From: Thalassococcus_A lentus
GTDB taxonomy: Bacteria > Pseudomonadota > Alphaproteobacteria > Rhodobacterales > Rhodobacteraceae
Reading direction: 5' to 3'
NCBI RefSeq assembly: GCF_028023555.1
Contig: NZ_JAQIOY010000001.1
Location: forward strand, 868,001 to 932,000
Length of the DNA stretch: 64,000 nucleotides
This document shows positions 16,488-25,427 of the stretch, in pieces. Numbering within the stretch: position 1 is the stretch's first letter; every line of letters begins with the position of its first letter. The position numbers were made by a program, and so were the translations under genes. The notes below the pieces were generated by a model. The model searched no databases, was not told where the DNA came from, and was given only the letters and a program-made list of their open reading frames with translations.

Positions 16488-17717
16488 GTGTCGAAACCCG
16501 CTGCTTCCATGATGAGCCACCTGCTGGCTTATGGCGCATCCGAGATCGCGACCAAGCTTTCGCGCTTGTTCGTTGTGGTCGCTGTTGCGCGGACACTGGA
16601 TGTGGCTGAAATCGGTATCGCGGCGGCTGCGCTTGCGACGGGTGACCTGCTTAAGTCATTGACGGAAAACGGAGTCGGCCAACGCATCATCGCAGCTCGC
16701 GAAGAAGAGCTCGATGCGACGTGCAACCGGGCACATGGCCTGTTCTGGATCTGGTGCACTGGATTGTTCGTCATTCAGGTGGCGATTGCTGGTGCGGTCT
16801 ACGCTGTCACAGGAAACGTGACGCTGGCTGCATTGATCCTTGTGCTGGCAGGTGAATATCTCTTTATGCCGGGCGGCCTTGTGCAAACCGGCCTAGCGCT
16901 GCGGAATGGCAAGCTCAAGCAAACGGCGGCAATTGCCGGCGGGCAGGCTGTCATGGCCAACCTGATGTCGGTCGTTCTGGCGATCGTCTGGCCATCTGCG
17001 CTGGCGCTGGTTCTTCCGCGCCTGCTGACTGCGCCGTTCTGGCTGATCGCGATGCGCCGTTTGCATCCTTGGACTGCAAAGCCAAGCGCTGGTAAATCCG
17101 CGATCATGCCGTTTGTACGCTTTGGTTGGCCCGTTCTGGGCACCGAAGTTGTCAAAACTGCTCGTCTGCACGCAGACAAACTGATCATCGGCGCGCTGCT
17201 TGGACCTGAACTTTTGGGCATGTACTTCATGGCCTTCAACGCTGGTCTGAGCCTTGCCACTTCCTTCTCTACAGCTTTCGCTGCCGTACTGTTCCCTCAT
17301 CTGTGCGCCAGCGATGACCGGTCTGCCGCTATGCGGCAGGGTCTGGCCGTCTCAATCGGACTTGTTGCTCCCGCCGTTGTTCTTCAGTCGCTTCTGGCAC
17401 CTTGGTATGTGCCGTGGCTGCTCGGGGACGGTTGGGACGGTCTTGCAGAACCTGTGTCTATTCTGTGCCTCGTTGCCATCCCCACAATGCTTTGGACCGC
17501 GACAGCCGGTTGGCTGCGGGCCGAAAACCGCCCCATCCGGGAACTGCGCGGCACGGCAATTCTGACTGTTGCCACGATCACCAGCACAGTGATCGCCGCA
17601 CCCTACGGATTGGTCGCAATCGCTTGGGGATACCTGGCCATCTCCTGCGTCACGATGCTGCTGCTGTCGCGCCCGGTGCTTCAAATCGCCCTTTTCAACA
17701 ATCGTGTGAGTGTTTGA
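16488..17717 (+). CDS. Wzx-like polysaccharide flippase
   Basis: Polysaccharide transporter of the PST/MATE-like fold, 409 residues with about twelve hydrophobic helices and few charged loops. It would flip undecaprenyl-linked repeat units to the outer face of the inner membrane for the Wzy-like polymerase. Recognisable features are the N-terminal YGASEIATKLSRLFVVVAVA segment with GDLLKSLTENGVGQRII, and the mid-protein FGWPVLGTEVVKTARLHADK region typical of Wzx proteins. The start is GTG 16488, with AAGGA 9 bases upstream; ATG 16509 is possible. It is the first gene of a four-gene operon with three glycosyltransferases. Confidence 0.85.
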   Translation: MSKPAASMMSHLLAYGASEIATKLSRLFVVVAVARTLDVAEIGIAAAALATGDLLKSLTENGVGQRIIAAREEELDATCNRAHGLFWIWCTGLFVIQVAIAGAVYAVTGNVTLAALILVLAGEYLFMPGGLVQTGLALRNGKLKQTAAIAGGQAVMANLMSVVLAIVWPSALALVLPRLLTAPFWLIAMRRLHPWTAKPSAGKSAIMPFVRFGWPVLGTEVVKTARLHADKLIIGALLGPELLGMYFMAFNAGLSLATSFSTAFAAVLFPHLCASDDRSAAMRQGLAVSIGLVAPAVVLQSLLAPWYVPWLLGDGWDGLAEPVSILCLVAIPTMLWTATAGWLRAENRPIRELRGTAILTVATITSTVIAAPYGLVAIAWGYLAISCVTMLLLSRPVLQIALFNNRVSV

Positions 17718-17720
17718 ACA

Positions 17721-18644
17721 ATGCCACTGATTTCTATCATCATCCCCGTCTACAATGCTGCCGAAACTCTGCCCGCGACAATCGCCTCTTTGCAGTCTCA
17801 GACCCTGACAGGTTGGGAAGCAATTCTGGTTGATGACGGTTCAACAGATGCCAGCCGCGAGATCGCCAGCAAACTGGCGAGCGAAGATGCCCGCATTCGC
17901 CTCGTTCGCAATCCAGGCAAAGGGCCGAGCGCAGCGCGCAACTATGGTGCTTTGAAAGAAGCACGTGCGCCGATTGTCGCCTTCTGTGATGCTGATGATC
18001 TGTGGGAGGCGCGCAAGCTGCGCGAAGTCGCCGACAACCTTCTAAACCTTGAGGCAGATGCAGTTTACGGCCGCATCGGATTTTTCAACGATGACCCAAG
18101 TGTGGTGCGGACACGCTCGACCGTACCGGCCGGTGCCGTGACTGTTCCTCAGCTGATGGGTGAAAACCCCGTTTGCACCATGTCCAACCTGTCAATCTGG
18201 CGTGAGACCTTCCGTGATGTTGGCGGTTTTCGCGAAGACATGGTTCACAACGAAGATCTGGAATTTCTGATCCGTCTCGTCGGTCGGGGCAATAGCCTCA
18301 AAGGTATCAACTCTGACCACGTGTTGTACCGGCTGAGCCAAGGCGGCTTGTCCGCTGATTTGGACGCCATGCGTGCTGGTCGCGTTGAAGCATTGGTCAC
18401 TGCGCAACAGCATGGGTTTGCTCCGAACCCACGCGGCGAAGCTGTGTACATGCGCTATCTCGCGCGCCGGGCTTTGCGCTTGGGAGCGCCAGCTCAGACT
18501 GTGCGCGAACTTGTGGCCGAAGGATGCCGGAACAGCGCGACGGCCTTTTTGCTGCCTTTGCGTCGCGGCGGAATGATCGCAATGGCCGCACTGTGCCTTC
18601 CTGTCCTGCCTCAATCGGCACGCCAATTCCTCTTCTCTAACTAA
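17721..18644 (+). CDS. Family 2 glycosyltransferase
   Basis: GT-A fold transferase of 307 residues, cytoplasmic. It starts with the classic PLISIIIPVYNAAETLPATI segment, followed by LVDDGSTDASREIA and the metal/nucleotide-sugar site FCDADDLW near residue 90. A conserved MVHNEDLEFLIRL segment (about 174-186) matches the ED motif of GT2 enzymes. It adds one sugar to the lipid-linked exopolysaccharide unit; donor and acceptor cannot be told. The gene follows the flippase by 3 bases and is similar in plan to the next gene, suggesting old duplication. Confidence 0.88.
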   Translation: MPLISIIIPVYNAAETLPATIASLQSQTLTGWEAILVDDGSTDASREIASKLASEDARIRLVRNPGKGPSAARNYGALKEARAPIVAFCDADDLWEARKLREVADNLLNLEADAVYGRIGFFNDDPSVVRTRSTVPAGAVTVPQLMGENPVCTMSNLSIWRETFRDVGGFREDMVHNEDLEFLIRLVGRGNSLKGINSDHVLYRLSQGGLSADLDAMRAGRVEALVTAQQHGFAPNPRGEAVYMRYLARRALRLGAPAQTVRELVAEGCRNSATAFLLPLRRGGMIAMAALCLPVLPQSARQFLFSN

Positions 18645-18655
18645 GGAACGTACCC

Positions 18656-19642
18656 ATGCCTTATGCCACTATCGTAGTTCCTGCTTACAACGCGACATCG
18701 ACGTTGCCCCAGACTCTCAAGTCATTGGTTTCGCAAACTTTTCGCGATCTGGAAATCGTTGTTGTAGACGATGGATCAATTGATGCGACCGCGCAGGTTA
18801 CAAATGAATTCGCCATGCGCGACGATCGCATTCGGCTTGTCCGCCAATTCAACCGCGGGCTCGCAGGCGCGCGGAATAGCGGCATCGCCGCGGCCAAAGG
18901 TATGGTCATTGGGTTTTGCGATGCTGATGACATCTGGATGCCGGAAAAGCTGGCAACTCATGTGGCGCATCTGCAGGACAATCCCGAAGTGGGTCTCAGC
19001 TATTCCGGTTCGGCGATGATCGACAACGACGGCCAGCGCATCGGGCATGCACAGCGACCAAAGTTGCGTGGCGTCACCGCCGCACATGTTTTCAAACGCA
19101 ATCCGATTGGTAACGGGTCGGCCCTTGTTGCGCGCCGCGAGGCTCTGGAAGCGTTGACATGGCGCCCGGCGACCGAGCTGCACCGCGATTGGGTCTTTGA
19201 TGAAACCTTCCGCCAGTCTGAAGACATTGAATGCTGGTTGCGTCTGTGCCTGTCCACGGATTGGCTTGTCGAGGGTGTTCCCGGTCTTCTGACTGAATAC
19301 CGCGTGAACCCGGATGGGTTGTCGGCAAACGTCAATGCACAGTTGGCGTCTTGGGAACGGATGGTCAGCAAGCTTCGTGCATTGGCCCCTGAGTTCTTTG
19401 CCGAACACGAAGGTGCGGCGCGTGCCTATCAGTTGCGCTATCTCGCACGCCGCGCTGTGAGCAGCGGCGATGGCCACGCGGCACGTGACCTTGTCTCGCG
19501 TGCGTTCAACCAGTCCCGAACACCGCTGCTCGAAGAACCAATCCGCAGTGTGACCACCTTTGTGGCCGCTCATTTGACAGCGCGTTTCGGTGATGCACCG
19601 ATCCGCATTGCCCGTTCGTTGCTCCGTGCCGTTCGTTCCTGA
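18656..19642 (+). CDS. Family 2 glycosyltransferase
   Basis: Second GT2 enzyme of the operon, 328 residues. It begins PYATIVVPAYNATSTLPQTL, with VVVDDGSIDATAQV and the DXD-type site GFCDADDIWMPEKLA near residue 85, and an SEDIECWLRL catalytic segment near 185. Its C-terminal region (LRYLARRAVSSGD) parallels LARRALRLGA in the neighbouring GT2, supporting common origin. An AAGGA ribosome binding site precedes the ATG. It probably adds another residue of the exopolysaccharide repeat unit; specificity unknown. Confidence 0.88.
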   Translation: MPYATIVVPAYNATSTLPQTLKSLVSQTFRDLEIVVVDDGSIDATAQVTNEFAMRDDRIRLVRQFNRGLAGARNSGIAAAKGMVIGFCDADDIWMPEKLATHVAHLQDNPEVGLSYSGSAMIDNDGQRIGHAQRPKLRGVTAAHVFKRNPIGNGSALVARREALEALTWRPATELHRDWVFDETFRQSEDIECWLRLCLSTDWLVEGVPGLLTEYRVNPDGLSANVNAQLASWERMVSKLRALAPEFFAEHEGAARAYQLRYLARRAVSSGDGHAARDLVSRAFNQSRTPLLEEPIRSVTTFVAAHLTARFGDAPIRIARSLLRAVRS

Positions 19643-19663
19643 TTCAAGAAAGTGACAATCCAA

Positions 19664-20710
19664 ATGACCAAGCTTCCCCAAATCCTTCATCTTGTTGACG
19701 ACGCAACGCCGGGCGGTGTGACCCGTGTTCTGGAACACATTCGGACATGTCCGATGATGGCCGATGCCGGTGAACACATCGTGCAAACGGTATCACCCAG
19801 AGGCCGCTTGCCACACTGCAACGCCGACATGATTGTCTCGCATCTCAGCATGAATTGGCGCCGTCTTCCTGCTTTGATCACTTTTCGCGCCCGTCATGCG
19901 GGTACCCCTTTGGTGCATGTGGAGCACAGCTACACCGAGGCGTTCACCATTCTGAACGTCAAATCCAAGCTGCGTTTCTTTACCATGTTGCGCACCGCCT
20001 ATGCGCTTTTTGACACCGTTGTCGCCGTCAGCGCCGAGCAAGGCGCGTGGCTGAAGCGCCGTCGTCTTGTGTCTGAGCAGACCTTGCGCGTGATTGCGCC
20101 GGTCGTTCCGCTGGATCAGTTCCGCGCCTTGAAGGCCCCGACTGGCAAACCGCGTGTCATCGGAGCCATCGGACGGCTGCATCGTCAAAAGGGTTTTGAT
20201 GTTCTGTTGCAGGCGTTCCGGTCGCTTCCTGATCGTGACATTGCGTTGCATGTCTATGGTGTGGGTCCTGAAGAGGAAGCGTTGCGCGAGATTGCGAATG
20301 GTGATCCGCGCATTTGTTTCTATGGCTATTGTGACCGACCCGAGATTGTCATGAATGCGATAGACGTGGTCGCCATGCCATCACGCTGGGAAGCATTTGG
20401 TCTTGTCGCGCTCGAAGCCCGGGCTGCCGGACGGGGACTTGTGTGCACCGACATGGACGGTCTTTCCATGAGCGGTGGGGATGATGCCCGTTTTGTCAGA
20501 GGTCACAATATTCGCGACTGGACAAAAGTTCTGCAAGAAACGCTGGCTCAGGATGTGAATGCGGTTGCACCGGATCGGGTCGCTGGATGCGAAGCCGCAT
20601 TTGCCGAGAACTGGCAGGGATTGATCGAGCACCATTTGCCGCAACAGTCCGTGCGCATCCGCAAAACCAAGAACGGCGCGGCTGGTTTGGCGGTCGTTTC
20701 CGCAAACTAA
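19664..20710 (+). CDS. Family 4 (GT-B) glycosyltransferase
   Basis: Retaining GT-B glycosyltransferase, 348 residues from the ATG. The N-terminal domain starts KLPQILHLVDDATPGGVTRV, a nucleotide-sugar enzyme glycine-rich opening. The C-terminal donor-binding domain has VIGAIGRLHRQKGFDVLLQA and the EX7E motif in WEAFGLVALEARAAG. It is the last gene of the flippase operon and is followed by a strong hairpin. A GTG 12 bases upstream in frame is an alternative start; I prefer the ATG. Sugar specificity is unknown. Confidence 0.86.
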   Translation: MTKLPQILHLVDDATPGGVTRVLEHIRTCPMMADAGEHIVQTVSPRGRLPHCNADMIVSHLSMNWRRLPALITFRARHAGTPLVHVEHSYTEAFTILNVKSKLRFFTMLRTAYALFDTVVAVSAEQGAWLKRRRLVSEQTLRVIAPVVPLDQFRALKAPTGKPRVIGAIGRLHRQKGFDVLLQAFRSLPDRDIALHVYGVGPEEEALREIANGDPRICFYGYCDRPEIVMNAIDVVAMPSRWEAFGLVALEARAAGRGLVCTDMDGLSMSGGDDARFVRGHNIRDWTKVLQETLAQDVNAVAPDRVAGCEAAFAENWQGLIEHHLPQQSVRIRKTKNGAAGLAVVSAN

Positions 20711-20770
20711 GTCGGTCTTCGACCTGCTTCCGCCTTTTCCGGGCTTTCCTGCTCAACTTTTGCCCGGCCT

Positions 20771-20802
20771 GTCCCGGCCCGCGTGCTTGCGCGGGCCGGG
20801 AC
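20771..20802. terminator. Perfect 13-bp hairpin after the glycosyltransferase operon
   Basis: GTCCCGGCCCGCG (20771-20783) and CGCGGGCCGGGAC (20790-20802) pair perfectly with a 6-nt loop (TGCTTG). It lies 60 bases after the last glycosyltransferase and 42 bases before the kynureninase start. It lacks a following T run, so it is either a GC-rich transcription barrier or an mRNA 3'-end stabiliser. Confidence 0.7.
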
Positions 20803-20843
20803 CTTGCTCCAAAGAGGGATTGAACACTCACAGGAGCCCTTGC

Positions 20844-22031
20844 ATGTCCTTGCCGCGCAAAGATCTTTTCGACCTGCCTGAGGGCGTCATCTATCTGGAT
20901 GGAAACTCGCTTGGCCCGCTGCCAAAATCAGCGTCCGATGCTGTGCAACGCGTGGTGCAGGATCAATGGGGCCAGCAACTGATCCGCGGATGGAATCTTT
21001 GCGGCTGGATGGATCAGCCATCGCGGGTTGGTGATCGGGTCGGTGCTTTGATCGGCGCAGAGCCCGGATCGGTGGTGATGGGTGACACGCTTTCGATCAA
21101 GGTCTTTCAGGCATTGGCCGCTGCACTGCAAATGCGCCCTGACCGGCGCGTGATCCTGTCTGACACAGGGAACTTCCCAACAGATCTTTATATGGCCGAA
21201 GGTTTGATCGCGTTGAAGAACGCTGGGTATCAGCTGAAAACTGTTGCACCAGAAGACGTCGCAGACAGCATCGACGCAAGTGTCGCGGTGGTCATGCTGA
21301 CCGAGGTCGATTACCGGACTGGTCGCAAACATGAGATGTCGGCAATCACGCGTGCAGCGCATGAGGCTGGTGCTGTGATGATCTGGGATCTTGCCCACAG
21401 TGCAGGCGCGCTCGAAGTGAAGCTGAAAGAATCCGGCTGCGAATTTGCCGTTGGATGTACATACAAATACCTCAACGGTGGCCCGGGCGCGCCGGCCTTT
21501 ATCTATGTGCGCCCTGATTTGGCGCCAGACATTCAGCCGGCTTTGGCAGGATGGCTGGGCCATGACGCCCCCTTTGCCTTTGAGCCGAATTACAGGGCTG
21601 GCCTTGGGATTGAACGCATGCGTGTGGGCACGCCGCCTGTTCTGCAAATGGCCGCGCTCGAGGCCGCACTGGATGCTTGGGATGGGGTTGATATGGCAGA
21701 ATTGCGCAGCGCGTCGGTTGCCTTGTCTGATCTGTTCATTGCCGAAGTCGAAAAGCGTTGCCCGATGCTGCGATTGATCAGCCCGCGGGATGGAGCGCGG
21801 CGCGGCTCGCAGGTGTCCTTCGCTTTCGACAATGGCTATGCAGCGATGCAAGCCATCATCGATCGCGGCGTTATTGGTGATTTCCGCGCGCCGGATGTCA
21901 TGCGATTTGGATTCACGCCGCTGTATATCGACGAAACCGATGTTCTGGCGGCTGCCGATATCATCGAAGAGGTAATGCGCGGCGATCTATGGGATCGCCC
22001 TGAGTACCACCAGAAATCCAGAGTGACCTGA
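20844..22031 (+). CDS. kynU: Kynureninase
   Basis: PLP enzyme that cleaves L-kynurenine to anthranilate and alanine (and hydroxykynurenine to hydroxyanthranilate) in tryptophan catabolism. It has 395 residues, the usual length. Family marks are IYLDGNSLGPLPKSA at the N-terminus, RGWNLCGWMDQP, WDLAHSAGALEV with the PLP-binding Asp, and the internal aldimine lysine in GCTYKYLNGGPGAPAF. ATG 20844 is preceded by CAGGAG; the frame is open upstream into the hairpin but without family similarity. No tryptophan dioxygenase or kynurenine formamidase is nearby, and it appears to be transcribed alone. Confidence 0.93.
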   Translation: MSLPRKDLFDLPEGVIYLDGNSLGPLPKSASDAVQRVVQDQWGQQLIRGWNLCGWMDQPSRVGDRVGALIGAEPGSVVMGDTLSIKVFQALAAALQMRPDRRVILSDTGNFPTDLYMAEGLIALKNAGYQLKTVAPEDVADSIDASVAVVMLTEVDYRTGRKHEMSAITRAAHEAGAVMIWDLAHSAGALEVKLKESGCEFAVGCTYKYLNGGPGAPAFIYVRPDLAPDIQPALAGWLGHDAPFAFEPNYRAGLGIERMRVGTPPVLQMAALEAALDAWDGVDMAELRSASVALSDLFIAEVEKRCPMLRLISPRDGARRGSQVSFAFDNGYAAMQAIIDRGVIGDFRAPDVMRFGFTPLYIDETDVLAAADIIEEVMRGDLWDRPEYHQKSRVT

Positions 22032-22043
22032 AAAGGCTTATGT

Positions 22044-22424
22044 TCAGCCTTCTTCGAGGACCTTGCGCGCAACGCGGAAGCATTCCAAGGCTTGCGGTAC
22101 GCCGCAATAGATACCGACCACGTGGATAATCGCGCGGATTTCTTCGGGCGAAACACCGTTGTTGATTGCCCCACGGCAGTGGATTTCCCATTCGTGCATT
22201 TTGCCCAGTGCGCCGATCATTGACAGATTCATCATGGATCGCGTCTTGGCATCAATGACGTCGTCCCCCCAGCCAAAGCCCCAGCACCAAGCTGTCATGG
22301 CTTCCTGAAAGGGGCGGGTGAAATCATCTGCCGCAGCGAGGTTCTTTTCCACATACTCTGCGCCAAGGGTTGCCTTGCGTTGCTCCAGACCCTTCAGAAA
22401 CAGGTCCTCATCAAAAGTGCTCAT
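22044..22424 (-). CDS. Carboxymuconolactone decarboxylase family protein (PcaC-like)
   Basis: All-alpha protein of 126 residues, the length of PcaC-type carboxymuconolactone decarboxylases. Conserved segments are TRSMMNLSMIGALGK, HCRGAINNGVSPEEIRA and HVVGIYCGVPQALECF. PcaC decarboxylates a lactone in protocatechuate breakdown, but relatives without the rest of the pathway have other or unknown roles, and no pca genes are here. It is the last gene of a seven-gene operon with oxygenase and aldehyde dehydrogenase genes, so a late step in the same catabolic route is possible. Substrate is not predicted. Confidence 0.8.
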   Translation of the reverse strand: MSTFDEDLFLKGLEQRKATLGAEYVEKNLAAADDFTRPFQEAMTAWCWGFGWGDDVIDAKTRSMMNLSMIGALGKMHEWEIHCRGAINNGVSPEEIRAIIHVVGIYCGVPQALECFRVARKVLEEG

Positions 22425-22427
22425 GCC

Positions 22428-23873
22428 TTAGCCTTTCAGTTTGATCGCGACGTTCTTGGTCTGAACGTAGTTCCAAAGAGCCTCGCGCCCCTTTTCTCTT
22501 CCGTAGCCCGATTGTCCGTATCCGCCGAACGGCGTTTCCACACCACCTGCATACCATTCGTTGACAAAAACCTGCCCGGCCCGAATTTTGCGGGCAGCCG
22601 TGGTAGCGCGGTCGAGGTCCGAGGTGAATACGCCGCCGACCAGACCATAAGGTGTGCCATTGGCGATTTCGATGGCCTGTTCATCTTCGGAAAAGCGCAG
22701 CACTGAAAGGACAGGGCCAAAGACCTCTTGCTGTGCAATGTCCATATCGGGCGTCACGTCTGTCAGAACCGTTGGCTCAAGAAATGCCCCCGGCCGGTTC
22801 AGCTTGTGACCACCAGTGACAGCTTTGGCCCCTTGGGCAACGGCCCGGGCGACCATCGCCTCTGCGCGGTCGCGTTGAGCGTCCGAAACCATGGCGCCCA
22901 TCGTCGAACCAAACTCGGGCTGTTCCATTCCGGGAAGCACTTTCAAACCGTTCGCAACGCCTGCAATGCGTTCGACCAATTGATCGTGAACACTGTCATG
23001 CACGATGACGCGGCTCATGGCAGAGCAGACCTGCCCCGCGTTGAAAAAGATGCCCCAGCGCACGTCGTTTTCAAACGCCGCCAGATCAGCATCGCTGTGC
23101 ACGATGGCCGCGGATTTCCCACCCAGTTCCAGAACGCAGGGCACTACGTTTTGTGCCGCTGCTGTCGCAATTGCGATCCCGGTCTGAACAGAACCGGTAA
23201 AGACGATTTGATTTACGTCAGGATGCGCGGTCAACGCCGCGCCTGCGGTGTGGCCCAATCCACAAAGAATGTTCACTGCCCCGGACGGCAGTCCGACAGC
23301 CTCGGCTGCCTGGGCGAACCATGCATTCGACAAAGGTGTCAGTTCAGGTGTCTTGATCACACAGGCATTGCCAGTGGCCAGCGCCGCCGACAGCGATCTG
23401 GCGGTCATTTCGATTGGGTAGTTCCATGGGATGATCTGCGCCGACACGCCAAAAGGTTCGTACGTCGTGAAGTCGAAATAGCCACGGCCCAGAGGGATGG
23501 AACGACCTTCGACGGTTTCAGCCTGATTGCCGTAGTATTCAAAATACCGCGCAGCGCCTTCGATCTCGATCCGAGATTCCCACAGCGGTTTGCCCTGTTC
23601 CTGTGTCAGGATCGGGGCGATTTCATCGATCTGCTCCAGAAGATAGCGCCCCATGGCTTGAACCATGCGCCCTCTCTCGACGGGGCGTAGATCACTTAGC
23701 GCTCCGGATTGGTGTACACGTTTGGCGGCCAAGACCGCGCGATCTACGTCTGCTGCGTCAGCCAGTGCATGCTGCGCCAGATGTTCGCCGGTTCCGGGGT
23801 TGGTGACATCGATACGGCCAGCGCCGCCGTCTACAAAGGCGCCGTCGATGTAGTTCTGCCAATAGTCTTTCAT
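22428..23873 (-). CDS. NAD(P)-dependent aldehyde dehydrogenase
   Basis: Soluble oxidoreductase of 481 residues that oxidises an aldehyde to the acid. It has the cofactor segment IIPWNYPIEM, the glycine motif FTGSVQTG, the general-base glutamate in LELGGKSAAIV and the catalytic cysteine in FNAGQVCSAMSR. The C-terminal EEVFGPVLSV-type segment appears as QQEVFGPVLSVLRF. It resembles the betaine-aldehyde/gamma-aminobutyraldehyde group in general form, but substrate cannot be fixed. It overlaps the preceding gene by 4 nt, so it belongs to the Rieske-oxygenase operon, where it could remove an aldehyde released by demethylation or chain cleavage. Confidence 0.88.
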   Translation of the reverse strand: MKDYWQNYIDGAFVDGGAGRIDVTNPGTGEHLAQHALADAADVDRAVLAAKRVHQSGALSDLRPVERGRMVQAMGRYLLEQIDEIAPILTQEQGKPLWESRIEIEGAARYFEYYGNQAETVEGRSIPLGRGYFDFTTYEPFGVSAQIIPWNYPIEMTARSLSAALATGNACVIKTPELTPLSNAWFAQAAEAVGLPSGAVNILCGLGHTAGAALTAHPDVNQIVFTGSVQTGIAIATAAAQNVVPCVLELGGKSAAIVHSDADLAAFENDVRWGIFFNAGQVCSAMSRVIVHDSVHDQLVERIAGVANGLKVLPGMEQPEFGSTMGAMVSDAQRDRAEAMVARAVAQGAKAVTGGHKLNRPGAFLEPTVLTDVTPDMDIAQQEVFGPVLSVLRFSEDEQAIEIANGTPYGLVGGVFTSDLDRATTAARKIRAGQVFVNEWYAGGVETPFGGYGQSGYGREKGREALWNYVQTKNVAIKLKG

Positions 23874-24613
23874 GTGGGTCTCAATCGATGCTGATACAGG
23901 TGAGCGTAATGGGGTTGCATACGCCGATGAACCCGCCGCACCCGTTCTGGTGCGTCATCAATTTCGATATAGCGTCGTTTTTGAGGCTTCAGACCATCTG
24001 ACATTGCCAAATTGGCGTGAAACGATCCCCCATCCCACCAGCTGTGCGCCGAAGGATCGCCTCCGGGTTCCCATGACAGGGCCTCAGGCAAATATGGAAT
24101 GTCGACGGCCTCGCAGAACGCGGCAGTCATGGCTGCGGGGTTTTCCAGAAGGTCATCACTGTCGATCACGGGAGGGGCTGCGCCCTGTAAGGCGGATAGC
24201 AGATCAAAGAGCGCGCGTTGTTCCGGGAAACCCACCTCCAACTCGTCAAAATCCGGCCATTTCGCATACATGGAACTGATGGTTTTTGCCGGGTCCCGGA
24301 TCAGGAAGGCATGGGTGAAATTCGCTAGAAAGTCCGGCGTCCACATGTGGTTGATGTAATGTGGAAAGTCTTTGATGAAGACCGGCCCGCGCTGGGCGCG
24401 GGTTTTTATGTCGTCCCAGACGCTTTCTATGGTCAGGCCGGGTGTTGTTTTTTCACCAGCCCTAAAGCGCGGCCAAAGTGGGTCTTCACCCTGATACCAC
24501 GCTTCGCCAAAAGGTTCGTGCAGGCAATCGAGATCGCCACGTTGGCGCATCATCCATTCAAAGGCGGTGGATGTGGATCGTGGCACGGCCCAAAGCGCGA
24601 CAATTTTATGCAT
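23870..24613 (-). CDS. Sulfotransferase-like protein
   Basis: Protein of 247 residues with the P-loop-like opening of sulfotransferases: VALWAVPRSTSTAFEWMM matches the 5'-phosphosulfate loop (PRS-S/T-T). A downstream segment, THAFLIRDPAKTISSMY, fits the 3'-phosphate binding region with its RDP...S pattern. The N-terminus was placed at ATG 24613, where the loop starts directly and the gene overlaps the previous one by 8 bases. Sulfotransferases use PAPS to sulfate an alcohol or amine. Why one sits in a betaine-type catabolic operon is unclear; many bacterial members of this group have no known function. Confidence 0.7.
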   Translation of the reverse strand: MHKIVALWAVPRSTSTAFEWMMRQRGDLDCLHEPFGEAWYQGEDPLWPRFRAGEKTTPGLTIESVWDDIKTRAQRGPVFIKDFPHYINHMWTPDFLANFTHAFLIRDPAKTISSMYAKWPDFDELEVGFPEQRALFDLLSALQGAAPPVIDSDDLLENPAAMTAAFCEAVDIPYLPEALSWEPGGDPSAHSWWDGGSFHANLAMSDGLKPQKRRYIEIDDAPERVRRVHRRMQPHYAHLYQHRLRPT

Positions 24614-25427
24614 GAAGGCTCTCCAGAAGCTGGCTTTGCGGTGTCGTTGGGGCGATGCCAAGGTCTTTCATGATCCGCCAATACAATGCGGTGTCATGTC
24701 CGATGACAGGCTTCCCAAGTCGGGCTTCCAGATTGCGGGCCAAATGTAGCGGACGCTGAGGCAGTCCGTTCGGACCGCTTCTGAAATTGCACATGCCGTT
24801 GATCAGATATGCATCTGCCTTGGGCGCTTGCTCGGCGACATATTCGAAACTTTTGTCGAAGAGCGCACCGTCAAAAATCCATCGTTTTTCGTTAACGGCC
24901 TCTTGGCTCTGGAACCAGCCCTGATCCACGAAGTTCCCGGCCCACAGTACGTCAAAGCCGGCCTCTTTCAGAAAACCCGCTGTGCCCTGCCACCATTCGG
25001 GCCAGTGATAGGCAGCGTTGAGCGCAACTTTTTCCACATTCATGGCACGCAGCGCTTCGATCATGGCGTAGCCAGCCATGTGAAACCGCGTTTGATATTT
25101 GTCGGACAGGGCTTCGCAATGGCGGCGTATCCCTTCTACGCCCAGACCGCTGGCATGCACCCAGTTCGACCCGACCTGTCCACATACATCAACGCCATTG
25201 CGCGACATGCAGTGCACGAAATCTTCGAGTATCCCAAAGTTCTGTTTCCGTTGATCCAGTCCGTGAACGTAGTCAGGAACGTGCAGCATCCAGCCGTGCA
25301 CGCCGACCGTTTCAGGACACATGCGCAGGAAGTCAGAGGGTGCTGCATCAAAATCAAAGGGTGGGCAGGTAAATCCGACCTGATGCGGGAAAAGCTTTTG
25401 CTCGGGCGTCCAGTACGACGGCATCAT
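24606..25427 (-). CDS. Asp/Glu racemase superfamily protein (maleate isomerase/arylmalonate decarboxylase-like)
   Basis: Protein of 273 residues resembling the maleate cis-trans isomerase and arylmalonate decarboxylase group of the Asp/Glu racemase fold. It carries two cysteines at positions that could be the catalytic pair, Cys82 in DVCGQVGSNWVHASG and Cys213 in INGMCNFRSG, separated by about the distance expected for the two domain halves. Such enzymes isomerise, racemise or decarboxylate alpha-substituted acids without cofactor. The gene overlaps its neighbours on both sides, so it is translated with them. The substrate is unknown. Confidence 0.65.
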   Translation of the reverse strand: MMPSYWTPEQKLFPHQVGFTCPPFDFDAAPSDFLRMCPETVGVHGWMLHVPDYVHGLDQRKQNFGILEDFVHCMSRNGVDVCGQVGSNWVHASGLGVEGIRRHCEALSDKYQTRFHMAGYAMIEALRAMNVEKVALNAAYHWPEWWQGTAGFLKEAGFDVLWAGNFVDQGWFQSQEAVNEKRWIFDGALFDKSFEYVAEQAPKADAYLINGMCNFRSGPNGLPQRPLHLARNLEARLGKPVIGHDTALYWRIMKDLGIAPTTPQSQLLESLHA

